From Plantago major (taxonomy: Eukaryota; Streptophyta; Magnoliopsida; Lamiales; Plantaginaceae), in NCBI GenBank assembly GCA_026545765.1, contig JAIFAC010000183.1:87436-151435 (forward strand): a DNA stretch of 64,000 nt, written 5' to 3'. How positions within the stretch are numbered: position 1 is the stretch's first letter; the number at the start of each line of letters is the position of its first letter. Both the position numbers and the translations under genes were made by a program. A model generated the notes under the pieces. It was not told the DNA's origin. It ran no database searches and saw only the letters and a list, made by a program, of their open reading frames with translations. Shown here in pieces: positions 43,466 to 56,329 of this stretch.

Positions 43466-46400
43466 AACCATTCAGCATTTTAAGGGGTGACAAAAATCAA
43501 TTATGTGGAATTGATGACATTCACCAAAATTTTCATTTACCAAAATATTTATTATTTATTTTGTCTCTTTTAAAGCCTACTCTCACATTTGGCAACTAAC
43601 AAGTAGCGTTTTTAAATTTTTGGCAACTAAATAATTACATATCAACATAAATCAATTCCTAATTTAAAGTATCTACAATTATTACATTAAAGCTTTTTGC
43701 TAAATATCATGGTGTCTTCACCTTTAGAATCCCTCCAACAACTTCATATTGATGTTGTCTACTTCATAATCGATATTCAAGGCATACACTTAATCTGTGC
43801 GGAAATTTTGAGGATTTGAAAGGACATTTTAATAACGAGGAGAAGGAGAAATCTCATAAGTAGAGATCAATATAGAAAAGTTTATAATGTAAGAAATACA
43901 ATCAAAAGTATTTTATTATTCTATTATTATGTTCTTTATAAAACTAACTTTGGATTCTGATTCATTCGATTCCATATCCTTATTTGTTGAAGTATTGATT
44001 TTAATCCATATTTGCCATGTTTTGGATGGAGCAGTTGATTATGACCGATAACTATTGCCCATCGTTTATGCAATCACTTGAAGCGTAGAAGCATCATTTT
44101 GATCCCGAATCAATACTCCCTTATATCGGTAAGACACGCTAGAAAAATTAGATGTGCACAATAAAGCATAGTATATGAGAATGAGCAACATAAATACTAA
44201 ATTGACTCGAACTCGATGCTACTAGCACTACAGACGAGATCTGACTTGAAATTGTAAAGCGTGTAGCTATCTCTGAAACATGAGGTTATAAGGGAGTTGA
44301 TGGATTAAATATGAGGTATATTTACTATTCGTTTCCATATAAACTTCGAGAATGAAATAGAGTTTAGAATTGATTCATTCTTTATAATTGTTTAGTTGCA
44401 TGATGTTAAACAAAGTTGCTACGAAGATGTAATCTACAAGGTCATGGACCTTTGGACCTTTCAAATATGAGCGAATGTCATATGGTGAGATGAGAATGAA
44501 CATGAAGTGCATTGAGCATGATAATCTTAAATTTGTTTGTATAAACTTTGTTATGGTAAGACTCTCGATTTATCAAACTTATTATTATTTAGCATGTATT
44601 TCATACAATATACACCTTGTATCTAACGAAAAACTTCACGATATTTCAGTTGCTATATTCATACACAATGATGCAAGCGAAGCTAGGAGTTATTTAAAGA
44701 TTCCAAAACAAAATTTGGTCATTTTGATGCTCGATTACCTCACATGCGTAGTTAATATAAGCCTGAAACAATGCGAGGCAAGTATTGTAGATTCTTATTT
44801 ATATTATGTTTTCCATGTTGGAAGACTTTTCAAAATTTATTCCTTGAGCAAAAATTAATCGATCCATTTGTTGTAATCTAACAATACCACCATTTCCCTT
44901 TCAATAACTTGAAGTGCATGAAAGTTAGCTAATGTCAATTAGTTGTCGATGGTTGAATTAAATTTGCATGAAGCAGTTATCAAGCATGAAAAATCAGTGT
45001 AAGCTTTCACAATAGCATATAATAGTGACCTAACGGAAAGAAAATGATTAATTAACGAAATCGATAAAGCATTTTAGTCGATAATATAGCGAACAAAGCG
45101 AAATATAGAAGAGGTCCTAAAACACCATTTTAGTAGAACATAACATAAATATATAAGAGGTCCTAGAAACACCATTTTAGTCCGAAATAGAAAAACCCCC
45201 TTTGTTAAACTAAAAAAACCCTAATAATCTTTATTCAAAACACCATTTATATTGAAGAAATCGACAAGCGGTTTAGTCATAGAACTCGAATTGAAAAACC
45301 TAAAAACCCTAATAATTGAGGAAAATCGATAAATCGAGTAAACTCGGATCGATTAAGCGAATTGAAATCATTGTAGCCTAAAATCGATAAACCAATAACA
45401 ACAAGCAAAATAAACATAGAAGAACCTTGAAATTGAAATTCAAATTCAAAATCATCGATGAAGTGAATCGAACCTTGAAATCGAAAGAACCAATTCTTTG
45501 GGATGATTGTCGATTGTTGGAGCTTTGATGATTAAACGAAAATTTTGACCGGGAGAGGAAGAAGGTGGCATGAATTCACCTTTGAGAGGAAGAAAGCGGT
45601 GGCGATGTCGATGAAGCAGGAGGAAGAAATTAACTTAACATAGCCGATTTTAGTATGTCGAGAATCGCTTTGAGGAAGAGGAAGGAGCAGAAGAAAGCGG
45701 TGTTGTATTTTACACTTGGCGTGATTTAGGTTAACATCGATTTTGTTGTCCTGCATATACTAGGTTCAATTTAATTGAGTTTGGTGCTTCTTAAGTCTTC
45801 ATATCTAATCCTCTCTAATTCTCTATAATTAAGCTTCTCAATATGTTGTTGTTTAATTATCGATTCTTTCACGGTTATCCTTTTTTCTTCTAACTAGCAA
45901 CTTTGACACGAATATCCGTGTCGTTTCATGTTTACGTTTTACAAAATCATACAAAAACTATCTATTATGAATAATCGAGTAAGTTACGATCATGACATAA
46001 GTTTTAGAATTAGAATAATACAATCAACATATATGCGGTTGATATGATCTCACCTTTGTCTAAATCATTAGAAAAGATATGTTCAAAGAAGACCTAGAGT
46101 CCACTTCTTCTTAGTCACTGCGAGCTAAAATGGATCAACATTTAAGTAGTACATATGATGAAATAACTTGCCAAATTTAAAGCCTTAATTACGTTAATTG
46201 AAAGAGAATAGAAGACACGAAATCATGAAAGGAAAACATCATGTTGAAATGATAAAGGTGGACCACGATAATTGGGAGATTGGAGTTGAAGAATTCTTAA
46301 TTAGTGCGGTAGTTAATTTACATATACAACCTTATTTGCTCCATTTTGTGATGGGATATTGAGGTAGAACAGGAAAAGTATATTATTGGTGTTACAAGCT

Positions 46401-47963
46401 GCTCCTTACCTTGGAAAGTGACAAATTTAGCCTCCACTATTACGATTATTTCATCTAAAGATAGTAGTCACTTCTTGACCATTTAAAGAGGTGATAGGGT
46501 TATTATTGTAAAAGTACACAAAAACTACCTCTTGTGAGGAGAATCGACTTTCTTTAGAAGTAGTATAGATGATCTTCAATTGTTTGGTACTTCAAAAGTA
46601 TTCAAGTACGGTTAAACTTAATTCATCATAAAATTTTAATTCCCCTAATTCCTATATTTTTTAAATTAATTTTTAGGAAATGGACTAACTTCTGTAGCTT
46701 TTGGAATGAGCGTGGTGAGGGCGTTAAATGAAACTTATGTATCACATCGCACTCGAAGGGCGTCTTTGAAGCAAAAAGCGTGTTGATCTGGTTAGCTCAC
46801 AATATTTTTAATAACATAGTTTCATTGTTCATAGACTAAATTGAAATATTTTTCTAAATTCAATATTTTTTTCAATACTGATTCAGCAATACGAGGTTTT
46901 GCAAAATTACCACATTAGAAACCGATTTCTTAAAACATGTAAACTTAGATGGAATGCCTACCGATCCTTGGGGACGAGCCACTTCCCGAGAACATCTATT
47001 CCATGAATTGCACATTTGCTGTCAATCCCGAGATGTATTATCATCTATTGGTGGTAATCTCTAACCTAGATATTGGCCGCTGTGATTAAATATTTCTTTT
47101 AAAATATATTATTAGTTTACTAATTGAAGCAAATAACATTTATATGTAGGACGATTTTTTTTGAACATAAGCGTGTTATTTCGATTGAGAATACTTGATA
47201 AAATGATAGAAGGTAAACACGAGACTCCAAGCACACACGTTACTTATTCCGACTTATGTATGATAAAGTTGACTATAGAAATGAGGACTTGGCTTGCTTC
47301 AAGGCGATGGAAACACTTGGAGGTGTTTATATCTTACGATGTGAATACAAGTTGGGTGGGAAGCTTGCATGAAACGGCTGCCCTATGGATTATTGAGGAG
47401 TGGATTCCATAAAATTCCTCCGAACTGTGCAAAGCATTATATGAAATATTATAGCTTATTAATGTCCTTGCTTTCATTATTTCATACTAACTCTTTTACA
47501 TAAGTATATTATATTGTCTAGAATCGAAACTTATTTTCAAAACACAAAGATGCGTCACGATAAGAGTTCTTTAACAAAGTGAAGTCTCAATGAGCATATT
47601 TACAGTACATTCGCCAAATTGAAACAGGTGAATATGATGATTTTCCTAGGAGATGGGGGTTAAAAATTGTTAAAAGTAATCCTATATGTAGATATACTTT
47701 CAGGAGTCTTAAAAATTCATGTTTACTCTAGCCAAATGTTGAATTCATTAGAAAGCTTGACTGTTCACTCATAGAAGATTTAGGCAAGGTGCAAGGTTTA
47801 AGAAGATTGATGCCCCTACTAAGATGGCCTTAGGAGCATTGTATCGGAGCCACGTTTTGACAAATAGAATTTAAGCGATCTAAATTAAACAAAGTGAATT
47901 TTTATATTGTTATAGATACTATGTTATGTTTAACTTTTAGTTTGTTCAATTCATATTATTCTA
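43461..47963. other. 4.5 kb without a recognisable gene
   Basis: The longest plus frame is 44475-44858 (127 codons, MSYGEMRMNMKCIEHDN), rich in I, Y and S, with no motif I can name. Another plus frame, 47161-47412, reads MNISVLFRLRILDKMIEGKH and has a more ordinary composition (WLASRRWKHLEVFISYDVN). It is also not recognised and may be part of the decayed transposon DNA to the right. A local duplication, AAGAGGTCCTAAAACACCAT (45114) and AAGAGGTCCTAGAAACACCA (45160), and several GATCGAAATCG-type strings at 45060-45490 look repeat-derived. Confidence 0.35.
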
Positions 47964-48205
47964 CTTCCTCCTCCAGAATAGCTTCCTTTGTGACTTTTGC
48001 GAAGCTTTTTTACTACAATTTAATCTTAAGCCAAAAATGTAAAATGTTCAATTAAATTATATAATGAAAATTTAGTCCCTGAAGTTTCATTATATAAAAA
48101 ATTTGAACATTTTACATTTAATAATTTAAGAATAATTAAATAATCAAAGTTGTAAAAGTTTGTTGCAAAAGTCAAAATCAAACTTCTCTTCGAGATAGAT
48201 GGAAG
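47964..48205. mobile_element. Stowaway-like MITE
   Basis: 242 bp between TA pairs. Left end CTTCCTCCTCCAGAATAGCT, right end the complement of CTTCCATCTATCTCGAAGAG. A central inverted repeat (AAATGTAAAATGTTCAATT against AAATTTGAACATTTTACATT) supports one folded element. The ends are diverged. Confidence 0.6.
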
Positions 48206-49029
48206 TAGAATACTTCATATAACATCATTTTACATTGAATTTTGTCATATTTGATTATCATAATGAATATTATTTTGAATTTATGCATGTTATGTTAGTA
48301 TTATCCGATTTATACTTTTCATTAGAAATCGTCTTTTATTATTACAAATTATTCATTTATTACGCAACTACTTGAGGAGAGAAGGCCCGATTATATAATT
48401 TGAAATGGAAAATAAAACAAAGAAAATAAAATGTGACTATCATATCGGGCCAACCTCATTATCAAGCGTTACTAATTGTGAGTTTTATTTGATAACTTTT
48501 TATAGTGTAGGGATGTATTAGTATAAAATTAGTGAAAATTAAGTTTGCATCTATGAATGATCCACGTTTTTTGTCATATTAGTTCCTTTACGGAGGCATT
48601 AGTGTAACACCATCATTTCAATAAAGATTATATACCGGTACCATTATAGATGGAGCTCGAGCTTAGTAAGGATAGTTCGTTCTTTTGGTGAATAATAATC
48701 AATCTCTAGCGATATTAAGATTTCATATGTGCTTAAAATTCATATTATCAATTTATAAAGTTGTTTTCTATACTAAATATTGAAATTCAATATTAGGTCG
48801 GTATATTGATTATTAAAGATACAAAATTGTGCGGTGTAAGTCAGCAAGTATAATGTATCATACACCTTTTCATCCATTGAGTTGTTTTTCTCTGGTATAT
48901 ATGTTCAAGTTTTACACATCAAAATTTGTGTTAGTATAATTAATTAAATAATTCCATTTATAAAAGAAATTGTTTTCATATTTCACGATAGGTGGAGGAT
49001 CAACATATATATTTCAAATGACACCACAT
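48206..49029. other. No gene seen
   Basis: AT-rich DNA between the MITE and the first readable Helitron sequence; the Helitron 5' end may lie in it. No TC start could be proven. Confidence 0.35.
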
Positions 49030-49089
49030 GCATCATCATGTTGTCGATTCATAAACCAATGAGATCTTTTTTTATGTCGAAGGATGGAC

Positions 49090-50272
49090 AACCTATAATT
49101 TGCCTCTTTGCGCCGAAATTGCTTCCATTATTGAAGGAGACATTGAGAATGTGAGGCATGAGAGGGTACGGTTGAGGTGAAGTCGACTAGATTTTTGCAT
49201 AGGATAAATGAATAATGAATTTCTTCCATGCTAACTTCCTCTTCATCACCCACGATTGTTAATCTATGAAAAAGATGGTTGGTGTCTGAATATACCGAAC
49301 AACATACAATAAGAGGCCGAATCTCACACTTAGGCAATTATTAGCATTACGAATTCAATATAGGAAGGAGAAGGTCATCAACTTATACTTGGCGGGAGGT
49401 TGTTTCAACAATTTATTGTTGGTTCCTACATGATGATGGAGTCTCAAAGACTTGATTGGATTAAATCACTATCAACCATAGCTTAGATCTGAGTCTTATA
49501 ATAAGATTGCCAACAAGTTGATGATTGTGATTATGTTCCTTCATCATGTGATAGTCTCTTCATACTTCCATCATCTTTTCGGGGATGCTAGATAGTACCA
49601 AAGTGTGTTGAAGGATTCTATGGCTATATCAAGTGGGTAGGATATTTGTGCATGTTCATAACATTGACATGACCCAGATGGCGGGATATCCGTGTGTCTT
49701 GAGAGTCTTGGGTTGAGAGTTGAGGCCGGAAGACACGCTTTGATATCATATGTCGAGTCATCAAGGTGAAACTCGATGAGTTGGTCGAGGATATAAAGGA
49801 TGGGCGTCTGTTTGGAAACTTCAAAAGCACGTAAGTTGGTATTTTGTTGTCTCTATATGTTTACGTTATATAAAATCTAGAAATGCTTTATATTAATTAC
49901 TTCTTTTAATATTTTTAGTCATATACCGTTGAGTTCCAAAAGCGAAGCCTTTAAATGCGTTCATATTTTGGTATTTACGAATAAAGGCGGATGAGGCAAG
50001 ATTAAACAAAATATTGATGACTACATATATGCGGGTTGTCGGACAAGGATACTAATCCGAAATTATGAGGTGGTGTCAAACCACATGAAGGGACCATGTG
50101 GTGGGCTAAACCTACTTCTCCATGCATGGAAGACAACATGTGCTCAAAACATTTTCCAAAGAGCCATAGTGAAAATACCTTTGTTGGCGATACTAGATAT
50201 CACATATCTGAGAAGAAGGGACATGTGTCACGTCGATAAGAATGGAGTTTAGCTTGACAATAGGTGAAATTT
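49090..50272 (+). pseudogene. Helitron 1 Rep region (Helitron_like_N), first part
   Basis: Successive pieces match the Helitron N-terminal domain: AEIASIIEGDIENVRHERV (49115-49170), GGRLFQQFIV near 49391-49420, ESQRLDWIKS near 49440-49470, ILPSSF near 49560, KVKLDELVEDIKDGRLFGNF (49765-49823), VEFQK near 49930, NHMKGPCGG near 50072, and KNGV near 50240. They jump among all three frames, with stops between. The two-histidine Rep motif is not readable. The text stops at the Stowaway. Confidence 0.8.
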
Positions 50273-50275
50273 ATA

Positions 50276-50515
50276 CTCCCTCCGCATAAAAATGTAACTA
50301 TTCCTTTTTTTGGCGTCCCACTAATTTTAGCCACTTCCTAAAATAGTAAAAAAGTAAACCCGCTATCTTATACTTTTAGCATTCTTTATCATTTTTCTCT
50401 CTTATCTTTCATACTTTCCCATTCTTGATCATTTATCTCTCCACCAACAAATAATAAACTATTGGTGTCTTAAGAACAATATTTGAAAAGTTTGTGGCCT
50501 ATATAAGCGGAGGAG
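50276..50515. mobile_element. Stowaway MITE inside Helitron 1
   Basis: 240 bp between TA pairs (50274-50275, 50516-50517). Left end CTCCCTCCGCATAAAAATGT, right end the complement of CTCCTCCGCTTATATAGGC. It separates the Rep pieces KNGV..LDNR and VVPYNAQLLLKYQSH, which adjoin in intact Helitrons. Confidence 0.88.
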
Positions 50516-50529
50516 TATTAATTAAAGAT

Positions 50530-51900
50530 TATTTCTATTTTAGTGTCGTAAATCTTGGTTTATATGATGCCCTATATGAATTGAAATTTTTAAATAGATT
50601 TGTTGTCCCATACAATGCTCAATTGCTCTTGAAGTATCAATCTCACCTATTCGTTGAATCTTTGTAATGGTGGGCGTCGATGCAATATTTGTTCAAGTAC
50701 ATCTGTAAGGAAAGTGACAGGCGGTATTCGTTCATCGACAAAAATAATAATGATGAGATTAATAGGCATCTTGATTGTCGTACGTTTCAGCATTTGAGGC
50801 AATATGGAAATTTTTGAATTCAAGATACATCATAGGATACTGTTGTTGGCGCTTACCATTTCATCTAGAGGATGAGCATGGGGTACCATTAGGAGATGGA
50901 GATTTATGTCGGATCTTCTTGATAAGCCGTCAGTGACTCAGTCAAAGTTTCTTGAATGGTTTGAGTTGAACAAGGTAGACCCGGAAGCTAGAAAATTGAT
51001 GTATCCTAAGTTACCCCATGAGTATTGCTGGAAGGATGGACAGAAGAAGTGGTCCCGTAGGAAAACAAAGTCACAAGTTGTTGGAAGTAAATAATGTGTC
51101 GATGGCATATGAAACCATGTACTATATCGACTTATGTAAAATCATGTTAGAGGCGCAACATGTTATCGGGATATTAGAGCGATTGGCGGTGTTGTTTACA
51201 AGACTGCAAGGACTCATGTGGGGCTTTAGGTCTACTAATAGATGATGAAGAATATATGGATTGGAATTCTTTGAGGCAAGTCGTTGGGATCAACATGTTT
51301 CCTATGCCATCTTTTCTTTGCTTCTTCTTTCTGAAGCATGGCAAGACCGGAGGAGGTATGGAGGATGACATGTAATTTCTTATCGAGGACATTCTATCTG
51401 ACAAAAAAAAGTCTCATAATCCGGGTAATTTGCTAGTAGATTTTATATTTTTCAAAATACTAAAATGATAGTATGCATTACTTATTTATTATTTGAGTTA
51501 TTTAGCGATTCGGGTTTGAGGCTTCTGGATGAACAAATCCATATGCGTAGCGTTGCTTGAAATTGAGAAGATATTGAGAAGCAAATTACGGCGATCTTGG
51601 TTTTTTGTCCATGCGATGTCGATGAGTCATGGCCGACAATGCCACAAGCAGTTTATAGTTGATGAGATGTCATATGTCGAAGATGCCATGAGATTATAAT
51701 TCGATGGGTGTACCCACGTTTGGTAGCGAGCAAGTAAAATTCTGATAAGATTATGGATCACGATTAGCGAGGGCAAAGGTGGAGTGTTGTTGTATATAGC
51801 TACGGTCTTGGTAAGACTTTTATTTGGAGGGCGTTGTGTTACGGCTTGCATGCGGAAGAATCTGATATTTCGGTAGCATCAAGCGATATTGCATCACTCT
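50530..51900 (+). pseudogene. Helitron 1 Rep end and helicase start
   Basis: After the Stowaway: FVVPYNAQLLLKYQSHLFVE (50599-50660), MQYLFKYICKESDRR (50681-50725), then KFLEWFELNKVDPEARKLMY (50943-51005) and the tail HEYCWKDGQKKW, all in the order of the Helitron Rep-helicase link. DWNSLRQVVGINMF near 51257-51300 is the block before the helicase. Near 51785-51860 the sequence SYG.GKTFIWRALCYGL is a damaged Walker A region: the usual GYGGTGKT has lost residues. The protein cannot be made. Confidence 0.8.
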
Positions 51901-51914
51901 TCTGCTGCAGGAAA

Positions 51915-52085
51915 AATTCATAAAAGGTATCTCAAGTTGTTACATTTCGTTTTTTGGTACCTTATGTTGTCACAATCAAATTTTAGTACCTTAAATCAAC
52001 TTTTGTCACATATAAGGTACCCTTGTGACACATGGCAGCTTAATTAAGCAAAATTTGTCACATTGCAATTTTAAAATTTTAATGG
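51915..52085. repeat. Insert or filler replacing the helicase centre
   Basis: A 170 bp stretch with inverted and direct copies of AAGGTACC / GGTACCTTA-type strings (51925, 51955, 51990, 52013) sits where Helitron 1 should have Walker B and following motifs. It looks like a small DNA repeat plus a deletion scar. Ends are not defined. Confidence 0.4.
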
Positions 52086-52550
52086 ATAAAATTACAAATA
52101 AAATAACTTCCAGTACTTTCAATAGAGGCACAAGGCTCATAGTTACTAATCTTAGGAAGCATATCATTGAGCGAATATAATATTTGTAATCAGCAGACGA
52201 AAGGTTTTCATTCAATTGTAATGATGAACCCATCCGTCGAGACGAAGTTTCCTATCAATTTTGATAGGAGATAGTTCCCTATATCGTCTATTTTGCTATG
52301 ACCATAAACAAGAGTCATGGGCAATCTCTCTCACACATCGGGCTCTACCTCCCTCACCAGTATTCAACCATGGTTGGTTATTGCTACTTTCTCTAGAATT
52401 ACTAGGAGAAAGGGATTTGAAGGTATTGACTTGCGACGAAAATGGTATAAAACATATCACACGACAACCAACATGGTTTATAACCATGTTCAACAAATTA
52501 AGAGATATTTTGTCTATAAAATGATTTTAACACCGACTACAGTATAAACG
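52085..52550 (+). pseudogene. Helitron 1 helicase C-terminal part
   Basis: Reads GTRLIVTNLRKHIIERI (about 52127-52175), then CFAMTINKSHGQSLSHIGLY (about 52288-52350; family motif FAMTINKSQGQS), then in other frames LTCDENGIKHITRQPTWF (52425-52480). These are the last conserved blocks of Helitron helicases, in correct order. Confidence 0.85.
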
Positions 52551-52683
52551 TGTTCATGTTCAATTTCACTAATTCACATTAGACACCTTTTTTTAGAGGT
52601 ATTTATGACAATCGACATGTTATTCAACAACGTATTCATTTCTTATTTTGAGTTTGCTCTCCATGCCCCGTCGAGTATCGTAG

Positions 52684-52687
<4 letters not shown>

Positions 52688-52767
<80 letters not shown>

Positions 52768-52800
52768 ATATCAGACATTTTATATATATATATATATATA
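52688..52800. repeat. (AT)n microsatellite, interrupted
   Basis: About 70 bp of perfect AT, then two shorter runs separated by CAGACATTT. It lies about 130 bp beyond the Helitron 1 helicase end and causes false Tyr-Ile frames on both strands. Confidence 0.9.
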
Positions 52801-53282
52801 AACAAGACAATTTCCAAGCCATAGGTGAAGCCATGTGTCATGCTGACGTGGCACTATATAGCATTCCTATTGGTCAGTTTTTTTTCTAAGTGTATTTTGA
52901 TTGGTTGTTAAAATTTTTAATTTGGTATGTGGGTTGTGGAACATTTTAAGTAGTTAAGATGCAGTGCACCATATAACTCCAATTATTTATTTTTAGTATG
53001 TTGAATCCATATATGATATTTATTTAATATCATATATATTTATCTACAAAACTCCAAAAAATATTTTGAACAGATATATAGATTCACCGCGACGATACGA
53101 ATCCATAGACACCAAACTTGAATATTTTATTAAATTAAATTATTATATTAAATTAAACATTAGGTGGGTTTATTAATTGATATAAAGGGAAATAATAAAA
53201 TTTTAAAAATATAGCATTTATTAAATACTTAATACCCCTCTATTTATCAAAGAAATCAATATTTATTGAGGTATCCGATTAC
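52801..53282. other. No gene seen
   Basis: AT-rich; no feature recognised. Confidence 0.35.
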
Positions 53283-53470
53283 AAATGGACACTTTAAAAA
53301 TTAGCAGTAAAGTAACGTATTGGATTAAATAAAAACCATCATCTTATCAACATTTACGTGAATTCTCACCCGTTTTCTACTTTTTCTCATTATTTATTCA
53401 AATATTATCTTCTATCTTATATACTCACTATATGGAACATTTTGAATATAAATTTCAATTTATCTATATT
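53283..53470 (+). repeat. Dispersed direct repeat, copy 1
   Basis: About 188 bp (AAATGGACACTTTAAAAATT to the TATCTATATT end) nearly identical to 57218-57405, same orientation, 3.9 kb apart. No coding content. The copies share no clear outer flanks, so they may be fragments of one unknown element or LTR-like ends. Confidence 0.75.
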
Positions 53471-55308
53471 ATCTGATAATAAAAAAGATTTAAAGTATTT
53501 TCAGACCATTCAATTCACTCAATTATGTGGCAATTTTCTATTCTTTCATTGGTCAAGTTTTTTCACGGTTGTCCATTCCCTCTGCTGAGGTGGTCTTAAT
53601 GGATTATTTATTATAGTTTTTGTAAGGTGTAAAGATTCGAAAGTCCACTCTAAGTCATTAAGTGACATATATATAAATTAGGAAACAAATTATTGGGCTT
53701 TCTATATTTTTGGCCATTCTTTCTCTTAAACTTGAAAAATGTAATTGAGAGTATATTTAACTCCTCTATCAGCGTATTTTACGCTTTTAATAATGTAGAA
53801 ATTGCTCAAAAAAAATCCTCTATCAGCGTAGTATAATTGAGTAAAGCATACATATACATCTTTATTTGATTACACTCGGTGGTATTTGACATGCAACTTA
53901 AATTGACGGATTTTAATAGGGTTATAACTGTGAATAGTAATTGAATTTTGAGAAAACGAGTTTGTGATAGAGTTAATTTTTATAGATTTTATAGGGTTGA
54001 TATATATAGGGTGTGTAAGAGTGAAGTGATGCATGTTTGAATTTTTAAAATTTTATCGGTTTTATAGAGTTTTTATACTCTCGACCGGTGGAGTATGCGT
54101 TTATTCTAAAATATTGTCATTTTAAATCCATATGATTTTGATAAAAAAAATCAACCTAATGTTTGGCATTGATTTAAACTCAACTTGAGTTTCAATTTAG
54201 TGTTGATATAACAGTAACTCGACTGGAGTTGATTTTTAAAATTTTGTATTTAGCGTTGGATTGCGAGTTTGATAGGGTTTAGTAGTACATTTGAGTTTTA
54301 AAGTTGATAAATAATAGTTTATCTCGAGGTTGCATTGTGTAGAGTGCATGGAGATACAAATCTGAAATTTTGGCAAAACTTCGACTTGAGTCGATAACCA
54401 CATTAACAATTTCACGAAAGACATTCCATTTTTAACTTTATATTTTTAAAAATCAAAAAAAAAAAAAAAAAAACATCAAAATAAATCAAAACAAAAAAAG
54501 TTTACGTAGAGTTAATATTTTAGGGAACAAAGTGTAAGCTAGGTTTTATAAATTTTTTTTATGGTTTTAGGGAAAATGTTAAGGTTACGTAAAGTGTGCA
54601 TGTATCGTTGTAATTCTTAAAGTTTTGATATATTTCAAGGATTTTGCTGCATTTTTTAGTAAACCATAAAAATTTATATATGTCATTAGTTGTAAAAGTA
54701 CATTAGTTGTAATTAAGAAATGTAAGTATATTTATCATTGCAATTGTATGTGATATGTGATGTTTGTAGCTAAACATGCGATCTTTGTGACACAATATGT
54801 GATGTTTGATTTGGTCACTCTGAGGCGTCTCTCATAAAAATTACTCTTAACATATTTAAATATTTCACTATAATTCTATAACAATATCGATGTCTTTCTT
54901 AGTCATCCAGTGGAGTAACCAATTTGAAGACGGAATCATTGCATCAATTATACAAGAAGTGGAGGGGAGAATTTGACAATAAGCATCAAATTTGACAAGT
55001 CATGTTTTGAATTAAACAAGAAGATATACATATAGATCAACTAATAAACACATGAAAGCTAAAATATGTGATTACAACTTAATTTTAACTCACTATCACA
55101 TAACACTTTAAATAACTATTTTGCATATTTTTTTAATGAAAAACAAGCATATAATTATTTTTATTGATTATCTCCTTTTAATATAGGGGAGTATAATTAC
55201 TTCAGGCGGGTCTTGGAAAAGTTATGGAATATTAAAATGTGGAGTTTATTTTCTTCATAAGCGTTCCGTGAATGTGATTTTTACTAAAGTTTATTTCTTT
55301 ATGTAGTA
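53471..55308. other. Intergenic, no gene seen
   Basis: AT-rich. Contains a small duplication of CCTCTATCAGCGTA (53763 and 53818). 54690-54850 resembles 29700-29840 and ends in CTCTCATAAAAATTACTC, similar to the ends of the MULE-type MITEs in this window. Confidence 0.4.
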
Positions 55309-55517
55309 CTCCCTCCGGTCTTTTAAAAGCTTTCTAAGGAGACTTTTTTTCCGAACTTTGACTGTAAATTACGCTCAGACTACACGAAAAAAAAATTATA
55401 TTATGAAAATAAATTAAGTATATTTTACTAATATAACTTTGTTTTATACATTTTGCGTGTAGAGTAATTTACGGTCAAAGTTCAAAAAATCTCCTTAAAA
55501 GTTTTAAGACAGGATAA
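55309..55517. mobile_element. Stowaway-like MITE, diverged
   Basis: Begins CTCCCTCCGGTCTTTTAAAA after TA and ends near TTTTAAGACAGGATAATA. Inverted inner arms (AGGAGACTTTTTTTCCGAAC against CAAAAAATCTCCTT) support a folded element of about 209 bp. Confidence 0.65.
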
Positions 55518-56329
55518 TATTCTTTAAGGAGTTTATCTTTGTATTGACACAATTTTACAATATGATTAAAGTATTGTGTAACTAATTGGTAAGGCTTAAA
55601 TTTGTATAGAATTCATTTGCAAAACATCTCAATTTGATAAAAATGAAACAAAATCCAATAATCATGTTTAATATAATGGAGCAACAACAGTAGTAATGTT
55701 GATGATTAAAGGTTGTTTGGCTAACGATTAGAATCAAGAAAACCAGGTTATAACAAATGTTTTTAACGGGATTCACGCGATTTTATTCATTAACCAAACA
55801 ATCACTATTCTTTAAATATGTAATTCTTTTACAAATTAATTCTTTTGTTTGACAAGAAATCTTTGAAAGAGTTTTGATGTGATCTACCATATTACATCAA
55901 ATTTTGTGAATTAGGTAATAATTCATAACAACAATAGCATCCGATTGATTATTACACATATTTCTATACATAAAAAACAAAATTGATAACTTGGCATCAT
56001 GCATTCTAGATGGAAGCAGGCGGGTAAGCGAGTATTATTTACAAATTAAGCCGACCACAACAATCATGATAATGAGCGAAACAATTGTATATATTTGCTT
56101 CATCCTAAAATTTTAGGAAAATATTTATTGCATTCAAACAAATTATAAGCGTCAATCTCGATGGAAGTCGAGGTTGTATCCTTATCGGACTTACATGACA
56201 CTAAATGTCGATCATATGGTTTCGTGTCCTAAATAGGTGATAAACATATACGATATAGGTCTAGATCCTCAATATCTATAGAGTTTTAATGGCTTTACGT
56301 TTTTCTTTTTCATTTGCGGTCTTTTCATA
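55518..56329. other. No gene seen
   Basis: AT-rich, no recognisable frame. Confidence 0.35.

Larger units (their letters stand above)
49030..52550 (+). mobile_element. Helitron 1, decayed Rep/helicase element
   Basis: The plus strand carries, in the normal order though in many frames: Rep N-terminal region, Rep core, linker, helicase start, Walker A area and helicase C terminus. Helitrons move by rolling-circle replication with one Rep-helicase protein. The copy is split by a Stowaway (50276-50515). It seems to lack the middle of the helicase (Walker B to the GGDFR block), whose place is taken by about 170 bp of other sequence at 51915-52085. The outer ends (5' TC, 3' CTRR with hairpin) were not found. 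Confidence 0.82.

Noticed and set aside
43176-43493. Tyr-Ile repeat protein
   Set aside because: Translation of a (TA)n microsatellite.
52605-52889. Tyr-Ile repeat proteins on both strands
   Set aside because: Translation of (AT)n; not a gene.
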